64,000 nucleotides of DNA from positions 868,001-932,000 of the forward strand of contig NZ_CP086063.1 in assembly GCF_020783315.1 (NCBI RefSeq), read 5' to 3'. The stretch comes from Ferruginibacter lapsinanis. Lineage in GTDB: Bacteria > Bacteroidota > Bacteroidia > Chitinophagales > Chitinophagaceae. Made by a program: the position numbers and the translations under genes. The notes under the pieces are model-generated. The model made no database searches. It was not told where the DNA came from and worked only from the letters and a program-made list of their open reading frames with translations. This document shows, one piece after another, positions 26,411 to 35,340 of the stretch. How positions within the stretch are numbered: the stretch's first letter is position 1; each line of letters begins with the position of its first letter.

Positions 26411-26884
26411 ATGAGCAAAGTATACAGTATTAAAACCATACAAAAAATTCCCATTTCTTTAGATACAGCTTGGGATTTTTTCAGTAGTCCTGATAATTTA
26501 AAAAAAATAACTCCTGATAATCTTGGATTTGAGATCATCTCAAAACATCATGGAGATAAAATGTATGCCGGACAGATCATCGAATATACCGTGAGGCCTG
26601 TTCTCGGTATTCCGCTTTACTGGATGACTGAAATTACGCAGGTAGATGATAAAAAATTTTTTATAGATGAACAACGTTATGGCCCATATAGCTTATGGCA
26701 TCATCAACATCATTTTAAAGCAATTGAAGGTGGTGTGGAGATGATGGATATTGTACATTACAAGTTGCCATTATGGTTTATCGGAGACATTGGCAATGCT
26801 ATTCTTGTAAAACATCAACTCAAAAACATATTTGACTTCCGCTATAAAAAAGTGGAAGAATTATTTGGTGTGATGGAACACTAA
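26411..26884 (+). CDS. SRPBCC-family ligand-binding protein
   Basis: The protein of 157 residues starts MSKVYSIKTIQKIPISLDTAWDFFSSPDNL, the opening of the START/Bet v1-like SRPBCC fold, and ends in the long helix that closes the pocket (AILVKHQLKNIFDFRYKKVEEL). It probably binds a small hydrophobic ligand; which one is unknown. ATG 26411 is preferred over a start seven codons earlier. The gene diverges from the helicase gene. Confidence 0.8.
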   Translation: MSKVYSIKTIQKIPISLDTAWDFFSSPDNLKKITPDNLGFEIISKHHGDKMYAGQIIEYTVRPVLGIPLYWMTEITQVDDKKFFIDEQRYGPYSLWHHQHHFKAIEGGVEMMDIVHYKLPLWFIGDIGNAILVKHQLKNIFDFRYKKVEELFGVMEH

Positions 26885-26940
26885 TGACACTGATTCTCAA
26901 TAAGTGATAATAAGTAAAATAAGTTCAATCGGTGTTCAAT
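26884..26940. repeat. Inverted repeat shared with 62.6 kb
   Basis: ACACTGATT (left) and AATCGGTGTT (right) flank ATAAGT-rich sequence. The segment AAGTTCAATCGGTGTTC recurs, on the opposite strand, at 62630. It lies between convergent genes. Confidence 0.65.
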
Positions 26941-26941
26941 T

Positions 26942-27613
26942 TTACCCCGGCATTCTGCTTATGTACTTTTCCATTTGTTTGATCTGATCAGCAATTTGAG
27001 GCGTAGTTGGTTTTAGTCCTTTTGCCTTTCTGAAATAATCTTTTCCCGCTCTGAATTCTCTTTTATTGATCATGATAGAAGACAATTGTAAATAAGCAGC
27101 CGCTTCATTTTCTTTATCGGGCAACCCACTTCTGATAGCACCACGGATATAAGTTTCCGCCTCTTTCATATTTCCTTTCTGTATCGCTAACATCCCTAAT
27201 TGTAATTTATTAGCACCCTCAGCCTGCTTCATTTGTGCACCCAGCAAGCTGCTATTTCCCATCAGCTCCTGGCTTTTTTTAAGGTTTGATTCTGCCCCTT
27301 CAAAATTTTGAGCAGCCATATCCAAGTTACCTTTAATAGTATAATAAACTGAACGGATAGGTTTTATTAATAAACCCGGAAACCATATCGAAGCCAATAC
27401 TTTTTTTGACCCTTCCAGATCACCTTCTTCCATGTAAGACTGTATCAAACGCATTGGGCCAAAAATAAAATGACCAACAATTAATATAACAGCTAAAAGA
27501 TATAAGACAAATGATGGCCAGAAACCTGCTTGTACATTGGTAAAAATTGCCAATGCCAACAGTACAATTCCTATCCATAAACGGTATTTAATAAAAACAT
27601 TCAACCACTTCAT
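26942..27613 (-). CDS. Membrane-anchored TPR protein
   Basis: The 223-residue protein has two N-terminal membrane spans (IGIVLLALAIFTNV and FVLYLLAVILIVGHFIF). About four tetratricopeptide-like helical repeats follow (NFEGAESNLKKSQELMGN, LGMLAIQKGNMKEAETYI, AAAYLQLSSIMINKREFRAG). It is likely a scaffold facing the cytoplasm. The start is ATG 27613, because a promoter -7 element (27632-27639) overlaps the alternative ATG at 27634. Confidence 0.75.
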   Translation of the reverse strand: MKWLNVFIKYRLWIGIVLLALAIFTNVQAGFWPSFVLYLLAVILIVGHFIFGPMRLIQSYMEEGDLEGSKKVLASIWFPGLLIKPIRSVYYTIKGNLDMAAQNFEGAESNLKKSQELMGNSSLLGAQMKQAEGANKLQLGMLAIQKGNMKEAETYIRGAIRSGLPDKENEAAAYLQLSSIMINKREFRAGKDYFRKAKGLKPTTPQIADQIKQMEKYISRMPG

Positions 27614-27631
27614 ATACTTAAATTTGGAGTG

Positions 27632-27639
27632 CAAAGATA
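27632..27639 (-). promoter_or_regulatory. -7 promoter element of the TPR gene
   Basis: TATCTTTG on the minus strand matches TAnnTTTG. Predicted +1 is near 27628, 15 bases before ATG 27613. Confidence 0.65.
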
Positions 27640-27649
27640 GGGCTTAGAA

Positions 27650-27682
27650 ATTATGATTTATGAATTACGAATTACGAATTTA
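27650..27682. repeat. 7-nt-period tandem repeat
   Basis: Units ATTATGA-TTTATGA-ATTACGA-ATTACGA-ATTTA lie immediately upstream of the TPR gene promoter. The heptamer ATTACGA is also found at 12591-12673. Confidence 0.85.
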
Positions 27683-27807
27683 AGAGGCAGAAACGTCTTA
27701 TAATTGGAAACTTAGTGCCGGATGGCTATTTTTGCACCCTGAATCTGAAATTGGGATGTTTCGCTTTCTTATTCAATGTTTTTCATTCCTTATTTCTTAT
27801 TTCAACT

Positions 27808-27882
27808 GGTCCCGTAGTTCAATGGATAGAATAGAAGTTTCCTAAACTTTAGATACAAGTTCGATTCTTGTCGGGACTACCA
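27808..27882 (+). tRNA. tRNA-Arg (anticodon CCT)
   Basis: A full cloverleaf is visible. Acceptor GGTCCCG pairs with CGGGACT (first pair G-U), D-stem GTTC pairs with GAAT, and anticodon stem GAAGT pairs with ACTTT around TTCCTAA, with anticodon CCT at 27841-27843. The T-arm is ACAAG-TTCGATT-CTTGT, with discriminator A and encoded CCA at 27880-27882. It decodes AGG. AACTGGT before it and ACCAGTT at its end would extend the acceptor helix in the precursor. Confidence 0.95.
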
Positions 27883-28111
27883 GTTTTCAAATCCATCCTT
27901 TCTTTACTGAGTATTTAAAACGATTTTATTAAAAAACAGGAGGTTTATCCTGTAAATCTTCGATCCTAATAAAATATATTAAATAAAAAATAAATACGTT
28001 TTCTCTGATAGTATTACTATAGGCCTTCAATAAAAAGGTTCATTTTTTTTACTATACAAACTTTATTACCTTCATCCATCAAATAAACCTTATCGCTATA
28101 ATTAAAACTTT
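27883..28111. other. Intergenic region after tRNA-Arg
   Basis: AT-rich spacer up to the small lipoprotein gene. No gene or strong hairpin was seen; it must contain that gene's promoter. Confidence 0.4.
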
Positions 28112-28546
28112 ATGAAAAGGATATTCCTGGCATCCCTTGTTATCATTATTACATTAATGAGTAGTTCTTGCAAAAAAGACAAATCCACCAAATGCTATAT
28201 TTCTATAAAAGATATTACCGGTTTTTATAGAATAACCAAGGTAATGATTGGCGGAGCTGATGTTACCTCAACTTATATGACACCCTGCAGACAAAGCGCT
28301 AACCTGCAATTATATAATGACAAAACTGCTATTTATGAAGAGACGGGTGCTTCTTGCACAGGTACTTCCGGGGGTACATGGGATCTTAATCTAACAACCA
28401 ATAAAATATCAGTTGCCACCGGTGGTAATATCGTAAATATTACTGATGCCACCGTAACCTCATGGGATTGCTCTTCGCTGGTTGTATCAGGTAACTATTC
28501 AGGATCAGATTATCAGGTAACACTTGTTCGATATCAAATTCCTTAA
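28112..28546 (+). CDS. Small lipocalin-like lipoprotein
   Basis: The 144-residue protein has a lipoprotein signal (MKRIFLASLVIIITLMSSSC) and then KKDKSTK, so it is lipidated at Cys20. The rest (ITGFYRITKVMIGGADVTSTY, GGTWDLNLTTNKISV) suits a small lipocalin-like beta-barrel as in many Bacteroidota surface lipoproteins. The ligand is unknown. It is a single gene, with convergent DHOD-like gene downstream. Confidence 0.65.
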   Translation: MKRIFLASLVIIITLMSSSCKKDKSTKCYISIKDITGFYRITKVMIGGADVTSTYMTPCRQSANLQLYNDKTAIYEETGASCTGTSGGTWDLNLTTNKISVATGGNIVNITDATVTSWDCSSLVVSGNYSGSDYQVTLVRYQIP

Positions 28547-28598
28547 TAAACAGCTGTTATGGTATACTTAAAGAAATGTGCTGTATAAATGTAAGATG

Positions 28599-29588
28599 CT
28601 ACTTTACTCTTTCTAATATTTTTATATAGTTAGCTCTTTCATATGCAGTAGGGTCTGCTATATGCTGTTGGCTCATAATGCCCTTAAACGAATCAATACT
28701 CTCAAACTTCATTTTGTACATCCAGTCTTCCAGTTCTCTATTCATTGTTTTTAAATAAGGTATCCCGTTTTTATACAACGAAGAGGCGGTCATTGCTACA
28801 TCGGCACCGGCAAGAATATATTTAATTATTTCAACAGATCCCTGCACACCAGTTGTGGCAGCCAACGACAAATTTACTTTTCCATACAATAATGCGATCC
28901 AAAGTAATGGCAACCTTATTTCACTGGATTCACTATAATGCAGATCGGTTTTAATAAGGAGTTCATTAATATCAAAATCCGGTTGATAAAACCGATTGAA
29001 TAAAACCAGGGCATCTGCTCCTGCATTCTTCATTTGTAAAGACATATTACCCATGGCACTGAAATACGGATTTAGTTTTACAGCAATGGGAATCTTTACC
29101 GTTTGTTTGATTGACTCAATAATACTGAGATACCGTTGCTCTACTTCAGCAGATGGCATTGAAATATCCGCAGGAATGAAAAAAATATTCACTTCTATTC
29201 CATCTGCACCGGCTTGTTCCATTTGCTTTGAATAATCAATCCATCCTTCATTGGTAATTCCATTCAGACTTGCAATAACGGGAATATCAACTCTTTCCTT
29301 TGCTTTACGAATATTTTCAAGGTATTCGTCTGTTCCAATATCAAACTCATCCAGATCAGGAAAATAATCCAATGCTTCGGGAAAAGCATAACTCGTTTCC
29401 GACATTACGCCTCTGTAAGAGGCTTCTTCTTTTCGTATCTGCTCTTCGAACAATGAAAACAGTACAACTGCACCTGCACCAAAATCTTCCATTTGCACAA
29501 TATTCTCTGTTTTTTCAGAAAGTGTGCAGGCCGATACCACGATCGGGGAGCGTAACTCCAGCCCCATATAGTTTGTCTGTAGTTTCAT
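28599..29588 (-). CDS. Dihydroorotate dehydrogenase-like flavoprotein
   Basis: The 329-residue protein fits the FMN TIM barrel of DHOD/PreA: MGLELRSPIVVSACTLSEKTENI at the start, EVNIFFIPAD, IPIAVKLNPYFSAMGNM, ALVLFNRFYQPDFD and GVQGSVEIIKYILAGADVAM near the phosphate site. The C-terminal ferredoxin domain of PreA is absent. Bacteroidota commonly carry this form next to nifJ. It is the last gene of a three-gene operon with a GltD-like flavoprotein and NifJ, 13 bases after nifJ, so an electron-transfer role tied to ferredoxin is likelier than pyrimidine synthesis. Confidence 0.8.
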   Translation of the reverse strand: MKLQTNYMGLELRSPIVVSACTLSEKTENIVQMEDFGAGAVVLFSLFEEQIRKEEASYRGVMSETSYAFPEALDYFPDLDEFDIGTDEYLENIRKAKERVDIPVIASLNGITNEGWIDYSKQMEQAGADGIEVNIFFIPADISMPSAEVEQRYLSIIESIKQTVKIPIAVKLNPYFSAMGNMSLQMKNAGADALVLFNRFYQPDFDINELLIKTDLHYSESSEIRLPLLWIALLYGKVNLSLAATTGVQGSVEIIKYILAGADVAMTASSLYKNGIPYLKTMNRELEDWMYKMKFESIDSFKGIMSQQHIADPTAYERANYIKILERVK

Positions 29589-29601
29589 AACATTTATTTT
29601 A

Positions 29602-32600
29602 TCAGGCTATCGGAACAAAATCACTTGCTTTTTTAGTGGCCAGTTCTTCATAATTCTTCCATTTAAGATTTACCAGGTCCTGTGCATGCGACATTAATTC
29701 TTCGGCTACCTGCGGATTTGTAACTGTCAACACTTTATACCGAAGTTCATTATATGCATAATCTTTCAATCCTATTTTTGGCCTCGGCGAATCTAGTACA
29801 AATGGATTTTGATTTTTCTTTCTTAACATAGGATTGTATCGCAATAAAGGCCAGTGACCACTGGATACAGCTTTTTGCTGTTGATCCAATCCATTCTTCA
29901 GATCATATCCGTGTGCTATACAATGACTGTACGCCAATATCAAGGATGGTCCATCATACGCTTCTGCTTCTCTGATTGCCAATAATGTTTGTTGAGGATT
30001 AGCGCCAAAGGCTACTCTCGCCACATATACGTTACCGTAGGATATCGCCTGCATTGCCAGATCTTTTTTACCTACTGTTTTACCACCGGCTGCAAATTTT
30101 GCTGTTGCTGCTGTTGGTGTTGATTTAGACATTTGTCCTCCTGTATTTGAATACACTTCTGTATCCAATACCAGTATATTGATATTTCTTCCACTCGCCA
30201 ATGCATGATCCAATCCTCCATAACCGATATCGTAAGCCCATCCATCACCACCTACTAACCAAACACTTCTGCGGACCAATTGATCTGCTACAGATAACAA
30301 ATGCGCTGCAGGCGATGAGGTCATTGAAGCCAATTGCTTTTTCAAGAGTTGAACTCTTTGCAACTGTTCGGCCAGATCAGATTCATGAATTTGTTTTGCA
30401 GTCAATATTTCATTAACAACATTTTCTCCCAACTCACTTTTCAGTTCCAATAAATATTGTTTTGCAATTTCTAGTTGCTTGTCGGCAGTAATACGCATAC
30501 CCAATCCAAACTCTGCATTATCTTCAAACAATGAGTTTGACCAGGCCGGCCCTCTGCCTTCTTTATTCATCGACCATGGTGTGGTTGGCAGATTACCTCC
30601 GTAAATAGATGAACAACCCGTAGCATTTGCGATCAGTAATCTATCACCAAACAATTGGGATAATAATTTTAAATATGGAGTTTCTCCACAGCCGGCGCAT
30701 GCTCCCGAAAACTCAAACAATGGTTCAAGGAATTGTGCTCCGTGTACTGTTGAGAAATCAATTTTAGATCGATCGTTCCAGGTTATATTTTCAAAGAATT
30801 CAATATTTGTCTTTTCCTGTTCTAGTATCGGTTCTTTTTCTCCCATATTGATCGCCTTACGGGAACGGTTAGACGGATCTGATGCAGGACAAACTTCCAC
30901 ACACAAATTACAGCCAGTACAATCTTCTACATATACCTGTAATGAATAGAGTGTTTCCGGAAAACCTCTGGCATTGATAGGTGCAGATTTAAATCCTTCC
31001 GGCGCTTTTTTCACATTGTCTTTGTGATAGAATTTAGCTCTTATCACACTATGAGGACATACATACGCACAGTTACCACATTGTATACAAAGGTCCGGCT
31101 CCCACTGAGCTACAATATCTGATACATTTCTTTTTTCCCACTGTGTTGTACCACTTGGATAAGTACCATCAATAGGCATTTGGCTTACGGCCAATTGATC
31201 TCCGTGATCAGCCATCATCATGGCTGTTACTTGTTTTACAAAATCAGGAGCCTTATCAGATACTGTCAACAGATTGTGATCTTTTGCAGAAACATGTGCA
31301 GGATAATCCACTTCATACATATTAGCCAATGTGGCATCTACCGCTAAGAAATTCTGATCGATAACTTTTTGTCCTTTTTTGAAATAGGTTTTTTCAATCG
31401 CTTTTTTAATCTGTTTGATCGCTTCTTCTCTTGGTAATACACCCGACAAAGCAAAATAACAGGTTTGCATGATGGTATTGATACGGCCTTTCATTCCGGT
31501 ATCTCTTGCCACGGTTGTAGCATCGATCACATAAAATTTAATTTTCTTATCGATGATAAGTTTTTGAACCTGGCCTGTCAGTTTACTCCACACTTCATCT
31601 TTACTGTAAGGACTATTTAATAAAAAGGTAGCGCCTTCGCCGGCAAATTCCAGCATCTCTACTTTTTCTGTAAAATTAAATTGATGACAAGCAATGAAAT
31701 CTGCTTTTGTAATGAGATAAGGTGCCCGAATAGGTTTTGGACCAAATCTTAAATGTGATACTGTTCTTGCTCCGGATTTTTTTGAATCATATACAAAATA
31801 ACCTTGTGCATACAAATTGGTGTTTTCTCCGATGATCTTAATAGTATTTTTATTAGCGCCTACAGTTCCATCTGATCCCAAACCAAAGAATAGACCTTGT
31901 CTCCATTCAGATTCATCTAATTTATACGAAGGATCATAGGTTAAACTTAAATGTGTAACATCATCATTGATCCCTACTGTAAAATTATTTTTAGGATGTT
32001 CTTTCTTTAATTCATCATACACTGCTTTTACCATCGCCGGGGTAAACTCCTTAGAAGATAGTCCGTATCTGCCACCAATCAATTTAGGGAGTTTTTTAAT
32101 TTTTCCTTGTTGCAGAGCGTCTACTAAAGTGGATAATATGTCCTGATACATTGGTTCTCCAGATGCACCGGATTCTTTCGTTCTATCGAGTATTGCAATT
32201 GATTTCACAGATTCTGGCAATACTCTTAATAAATGTTCCAGCGAAAATGGTCTGTATAAACGAACCTGTATCACACCAACTTTTTCACCGGCGGCATTCA
32301 ATGCTTCAACGGTTTCCGAAACAGTTTCTCCTCCGGACCCCATTACAACTGTAATACGTTCGGCATCTGCTGCACCGGTATATTGAAAGAGCTCATATTT
32401 TCTTCCGGTCATCTTTTCAAAATCGATCATTGCTTCTTCTACAATACCTGACATGTTATTGTAAAAAGTATTTGCTGTTTCTCTCCCCTGAAAATATACA
32501 TCCGGATTTTGTGCAGTACCTCTTATAAAAGGATGTTCTGGATTCAATCCTCTATTACGATGTGCAATTACCAGATCATCGGGTACCATTGATCTTATCT

Positions 32601-33177
32601 GATCATCAGTCAATAATTCCAATTTATTTACTTCATGCGAAGTACGGAATCCATCAAAGAAATGCACGATCGGTATCCTGGATTTTAATGTTGCCGCCTG
32701 TGCTATCAATGCAAAATCATGTGCTTCCTGCACACTTGCCGAACTCAACAATGCAAAGCCTGTGGTTCTTGCTGCCATTACATCCTGATGATCTCCAAAA
32801 ATTGAAAGACCTTGTGTAGCTAATGAACGTGCCGCTACATGAAATACAGTAGCCGTTAATTCTCCGGCTATCTTATACATATTTGGCAACATCAGCATCA
32901 ATCCCTGCGATGCCGTAAAAGTGGTTGTTAATGCGCCGGTTTGCAAAGCACCATGCACTGTGCCCGCAGCCCCTCCTTCACTTTGCATTTCCATTACATC
33001 GGGTATATTTCCCCAGATATTTTTTATCCCTTTTGCAGACCATTCATCTACTAATTCTGCCATGGTAGACGACGGAGTGATGGGATAGATGGCACAAACT
33101 TCATTAACACGATATGCTACATAGGCAGCAGCTTCATTTCCATCTATCGTTGCGATAGTATTTTTATTATCAGACAT
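29602..33177 (-). CDS. nifJ: Pyruvate:ferredoxin (flavodoxin) oxidoreductase
   Basis: This single-chain PFOR has about 1191 residues. The N-terminal domain has AAAYVAYRVNEVCAIYPITPSS. Two ferredoxin clusters follow near residue 694 (CIQCGNCAYVC) and 750 (CTGCNLCVEVC), then CAGCGETPYLKLL near 826 and the thiamine-diphosphate motif GDGWAYDIGYGG near 980. It converts pyruvate and CoA to acetyl-CoA and CO2 and reduces ferredoxin. ATG 33177 overlaps the upstream gene by eight bases; ATG 33201 is possible but adds residues absent from typical starts. An oxygen-sensitive enzyme suggests life under low oxygen at times. Confidence 0.95.
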   Translation of the reverse strand: MSDNKNTIATIDGNEAAAYVAYRVNEVCAIYPITPSSTMAELVDEWSAKGIKNIWGNIPDVMEMQSEGGAAGTVHGALQTGALTTTFTASQGLMLMLPNMYKIAGELTATVFHVAARSLATQGLSIFGDHQDVMAARTTGFALLSSASVQEAHDFALIAQAATLKSRIPIVHFFDGFRTSHEVNKLELLTDDQIRSMVPDDLVIAHRNRGLNPEHPFIRGTAQNPDVYFQGRETANTFYNNMSGIVEEAMIDFEKMTGRKYELFQYTGAADAERITVVMGSGGETVSETVEALNAAGEKVGVIQVRLYRPFSLEHLLRVLPESVKSIAILDRTKESGASGEPMYQDILSTLVDALQQGKIKKLPKLIGGRYGLSSKEFTPAMVKAVYDELKKEHPKNNFTVGINDDVTHLSLTYDPSYKLDESEWRQGLFFGLGSDGTVGANKNTIKIIGENTNLYAQGYFVYDSKKSGARTVSHLRFGPKPIRAPYLITKADFIACHQFNFTEKVEMLEFAGEGATFLLNSPYSKDEVWSKLTGQVQKLIIDKKIKFYVIDATTVARDTGMKGRINTIMQTCYFALSGVLPREEAIKQIKKAIEKTYFKKGQKVIDQNFLAVDATLANMYEVDYPAHVSAKDHNLLTVSDKAPDFVKQVTAMMMADHGDQLAVSQMPIDGTYPSGTTQWEKRNVSDIVAQWEPDLCIQCGNCAYVCPHSVIRAKFYHKDNVKKAPEGFKSAPINARGFPETLYSLQVYVEDCTGCNLCVEVCPASDPSNRSRKAINMGEKEPILEQEKTNIEFFENITWNDRSKIDFSTVHGAQFLEPLFEFSGACAGCGETPYLKLLSQLFGDRLLIANATGCSSIYGGNLPTTPWSMNKEGRGPAWSNSLFEDNAEFGLGMRITADKQLEIAKQYLLELKSELGENVVNEILTAKQIHESDLAEQLQRVQLLKKQLASMTSSPAAHLLSVADQLVRRSVWLVGGDGWAYDIGYGGLDHALASGRNINILVLDTEVYSNTGGQMSKSTPTAATAKFAAGGKTVGKKDLAMQAISYGNVYVARVAFGANPQQTLLAIREAEAYDGPSLILAYSHCIAHGYDLKNGLDQQQKAVSSGHWPLLRYNPMLRKKNQNPFVLDSPRPKIGLKDYAYNELRYKVLTVTNPQVAEELMSHAQDLVNLKWKNYEELATKKASDFVPIA

Positions 33178-34813
33178 TGTTGGTTGAATTAATTGGTTCA
33201 TTAATCATTTCTATAGCGTGACAAGGACATTGTTCATAACATACTGCACAACCGGTGCAGGCATCTAAATTGAATTTGTATCGGTTGCCTTTACCTAATT
33301 TAATAATTGCATCTTCGGGACAAGCTCCAAAACATCCATCACACTCAAAACAATTACCACAACTCAAACAACGTTGTGCTTCAAATCTTGTTTCAGATTC
33401 TGACAGTCCGCCGATCACTTCTTCAAAACTTTGCACTGCCACATCAGGAGCAAGTTTATCCTGTTCTTTTTGTGGCGCATCGGTCTTATACCACATATGC
33501 AATTTTCTATAGCCGGCAGTAGGATGCTTCTCGGGTTTTAAATAGGGATCCTGCATTATATAGCCATTAATATATTTGGCCGCTTTTTTTCCGTGTCCTA
33601 TTGCTATGGTAGAGCTTCTGTTTTCGCCTGGTAGCATATCGCCTCCGGCAAAAATTCCTTCATAACCAGTCATCCTTTGTGCATCAATAACTACAGTTCC
33701 GTCTGTATTGGTTACAATGCTACCGGCAGAACGCAAGTAGCCGGAATCAGACTCCTGCTGATTTGCTATAATTACTATATCAGCATCTGTGATCTCAAAT
33801 TCATTTGTACCTGCAACTTTCCCCTTCTCCACCTTTGTTAGCTCCAGCACTACTTTTTTATTTTCTATTTTACTGATGCGTCTGAACAATTGCACATCTA
33901 CTCCTTCTGCCAAGGCATCTTCTGTTTCGTAATCATATGCCGGCATCATTTTTTTATCTCCATGAAAATATACAGCCACCTGTGAACCCAATCTTTTGAT
34001 TATACGAGACAGGTATAAAGAGAGTTTACCTCCTCCATATACCACTACTTTTTTACTTTCATAAATAGTTGGGTTAGATTTTACTTCTTTAAAAAATGAA
34101 AAGGCATCCGTTACATACAATGAGTTATCATTTTGAAATGATTCCCGATGAATTAACTGTGCGCCGGTAGAAAGATATACAGCATCAAAGTTGCCATCTT
34201 GCTTTTCCATCAATACATCATGCACTTTATAATTCACACGAATGGTAACCCCCATTTTTACAATACGATTCACTTCTGCATCTAAAATTTCTTTAGGCAA
34301 CCGATAATCAGGAACACCTGTCCACAGTAATCCTCCGGGATTATCATTGGCATCAAATACTTCAACCGTATGTCCCATTCTTGCTAATTGATAAGCGGCT
34401 GATAAACCTCCTGGACCTGCTCCAACAACCAACACCCTTTTACCAGTTGGTTTAGCTTTATAGCGAATAGGCCATCCTTGTTGTATGGCCTCATCTCCGA
34501 TATATCTTTCTACAGCATGAATATTTACTGTTGTATCGATATGATTTCTGTTACAACCTGTTTCGCATGGTTTCACACAAACCCTCCCCATGATTCCAGG
34601 AAACGGATTATCTTCTACCAGTGTTTGAAAAGCTTCGAAATAATCTCCGGCCTGGGCATGCGCCATCCAACCCTGAATATTTTCACCCGAAGGACAAGCG
34701 CTATTGCAGGGAGGCATAAAGTCAACATATACAGGTTGACGAAGACGTTTGGGACCTGTACCTTCTGCATGCGTTAAAAGGTCGACGGGCTTGGTAATGT
34801 CAGTTAAAGACAT
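33170..34813 (-). CDS. GltD-like FAD oxidoreductase with iron-sulfur domains
   Basis: The protein of 547 residues has an N-terminal iron-sulfur domain (CNSACPSGENIQGWM, RVCVKPCETGCNR) and FAD/NAD(P) Rossmann motifs VVGAGPGGLSAAYQLARMGH near 130 and VVYGGGKLSLYLS. The flavin-domain end is IFAGGDMLPG. The C-terminal end has two 4Fe-4S groups (CLSCGNCFECDGCFGACP and CTGCAVCYEQCP). It resembles the glutamate synthase small subunit and NfnB/PreT-type proteins. It begins the operon with nifJ and likely moves electrons between NAD(P)H and ferredoxin. Confidence 0.85.
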   Translation of the reverse strand: MSLTDITKPVDLLTHAEGTGPKRLRQPVYVDFMPPCNSACPSGENIQGWMAHAQAGDYFEAFQTLVEDNPFPGIMGRVCVKPCETGCNRNHIDTTVNIHAVERYIGDEAIQQGWPIRYKAKPTGKRVLVVGAGPGGLSAAYQLARMGHTVEVFDANDNPGGLLWTGVPDYRLPKEILDAEVNRIVKMGVTIRVNYKVHDVLMEKQDGNFDAVYLSTGAQLIHRESFQNDNSLYVTDAFSFFKEVKSNPTIYESKKVVVYGGGKLSLYLSRIIKRLGSQVAVYFHGDKKMMPAYDYETEDALAEGVDVQLFRRISKIENKKVVLELTKVEKGKVAGTNEFEITDADIVIIANQQESDSGYLRSAGSIVTNTDGTVVIDAQRMTGYEGIFAGGDMLPGENRSSTIAIGHGKKAAKYINGYIMQDPYLKPEKHPTAGYRKLHMWYKTDAPQKEQDKLAPDVAVQSFEEVIGGLSESETRFEAQRCLSCGNCFECDGCFGACPEDAIIKLGKGNRYKFNLDACTGCAVCYEQCPCHAIEMINEPINSTNNV

Positions 34814-34828
34814 AATAATTATTTTGAT

Positions 34829-34850
34829 ACAGTAGGCAACAAGCCTACTT
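34829..34850 (-). other. Small hairpin in leader of the redox operon
   Basis: AGTAGGC and GCCTACT pair around a five-base loop about 20 bases before the GltD-like ATG. It could affect translation or mRNA stability. Confidence 0.4.
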
Positions 34851-35021
34851 ATGAATAAGGAAATTAAACTTCAGCAAATTATAAACTGAATTCAATATCG
34901 AGGCTGACGGAATTCAATCAATCAAATGATTCCTATCATATTCCGTAAGCATGAGTTGCATTACAACATTTATAGTAGATAGAAATATACGGGCAGGATC
35001 TTTGTAGTAAGATTACAGCAA

Positions 35022-35050
35022 TAAAAAAAGGCATCTGGTTAGGATGCCGA
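35022..35050 (-). terminator. Terminator of the candidate small RNA
   Basis: GGCATC and GATGCC form a six-pair stem with a seven-base loop, followed by TTTTTTT on the minus strand. It could also end read-through from the DUF3616 gene. Confidence 0.8.
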
Positions 35051-35208
35051 ATGCTTTTGTTTTTAGGATTTTAAGAAAAAATAGAAGTTGATCGATATTG
35101 GATTTCGTTACGGTTTTTTCGTAAAAATTGGATTTAATACTTTTGGTTTAACTGGATCTTTGGATATTGTATGATTGATATTGTTGTAACTGTATCAATC
35201 AACTTCTA
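35022..35208 (-). ncRNA. Candidate structured small RNA with own promoter and terminator
   Basis: Just after a perfect -7 element (TATCTTTG, 35219-35212) the minus strand has TAGAAGTTGATTGATA (35208-35193). This pairs over 16 positions with 35097-35082, with one G-U. Inside, GTTAC (35190-35186) pairs with GTAAC (35111-35107), leaving a large A/C-rich loop. Downstream is a textbook terminator, GGCATC-loop-GATGCC plus seven T (35048-35023). No reading frame fills it. The closed long stem with an open centre and a total near 186 bases recall 6S-type RNA, possibly 6S-Flavo, but I cannot confirm the family. Confidence 0.5.
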
Positions 35209-35211
35209 ACA

Positions 35212-35219
35212 CAAAGATA
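35212..35219 (-). promoter_or_regulatory. -7 promoter element of the candidate small RNA
   Basis: TATCTTTG exactly fits TAnnTTTG and lies four bases before the closing stem of the RNA. The nearest upstream TTTG is about 26 bases away, somewhat far for a -33 element. Confidence 0.5.
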
Positions 35220-35340
35220 TATCTGATTACTATGATAGAATAGAGCAAAACTGCCCTTTCTTTTTGCTTCTGAAATTACATCCGGAGTCGTAATACTTCC
35301 AGTAAAAGCTATCGTAAAACTACGTGTGTTTTTTTCGATT

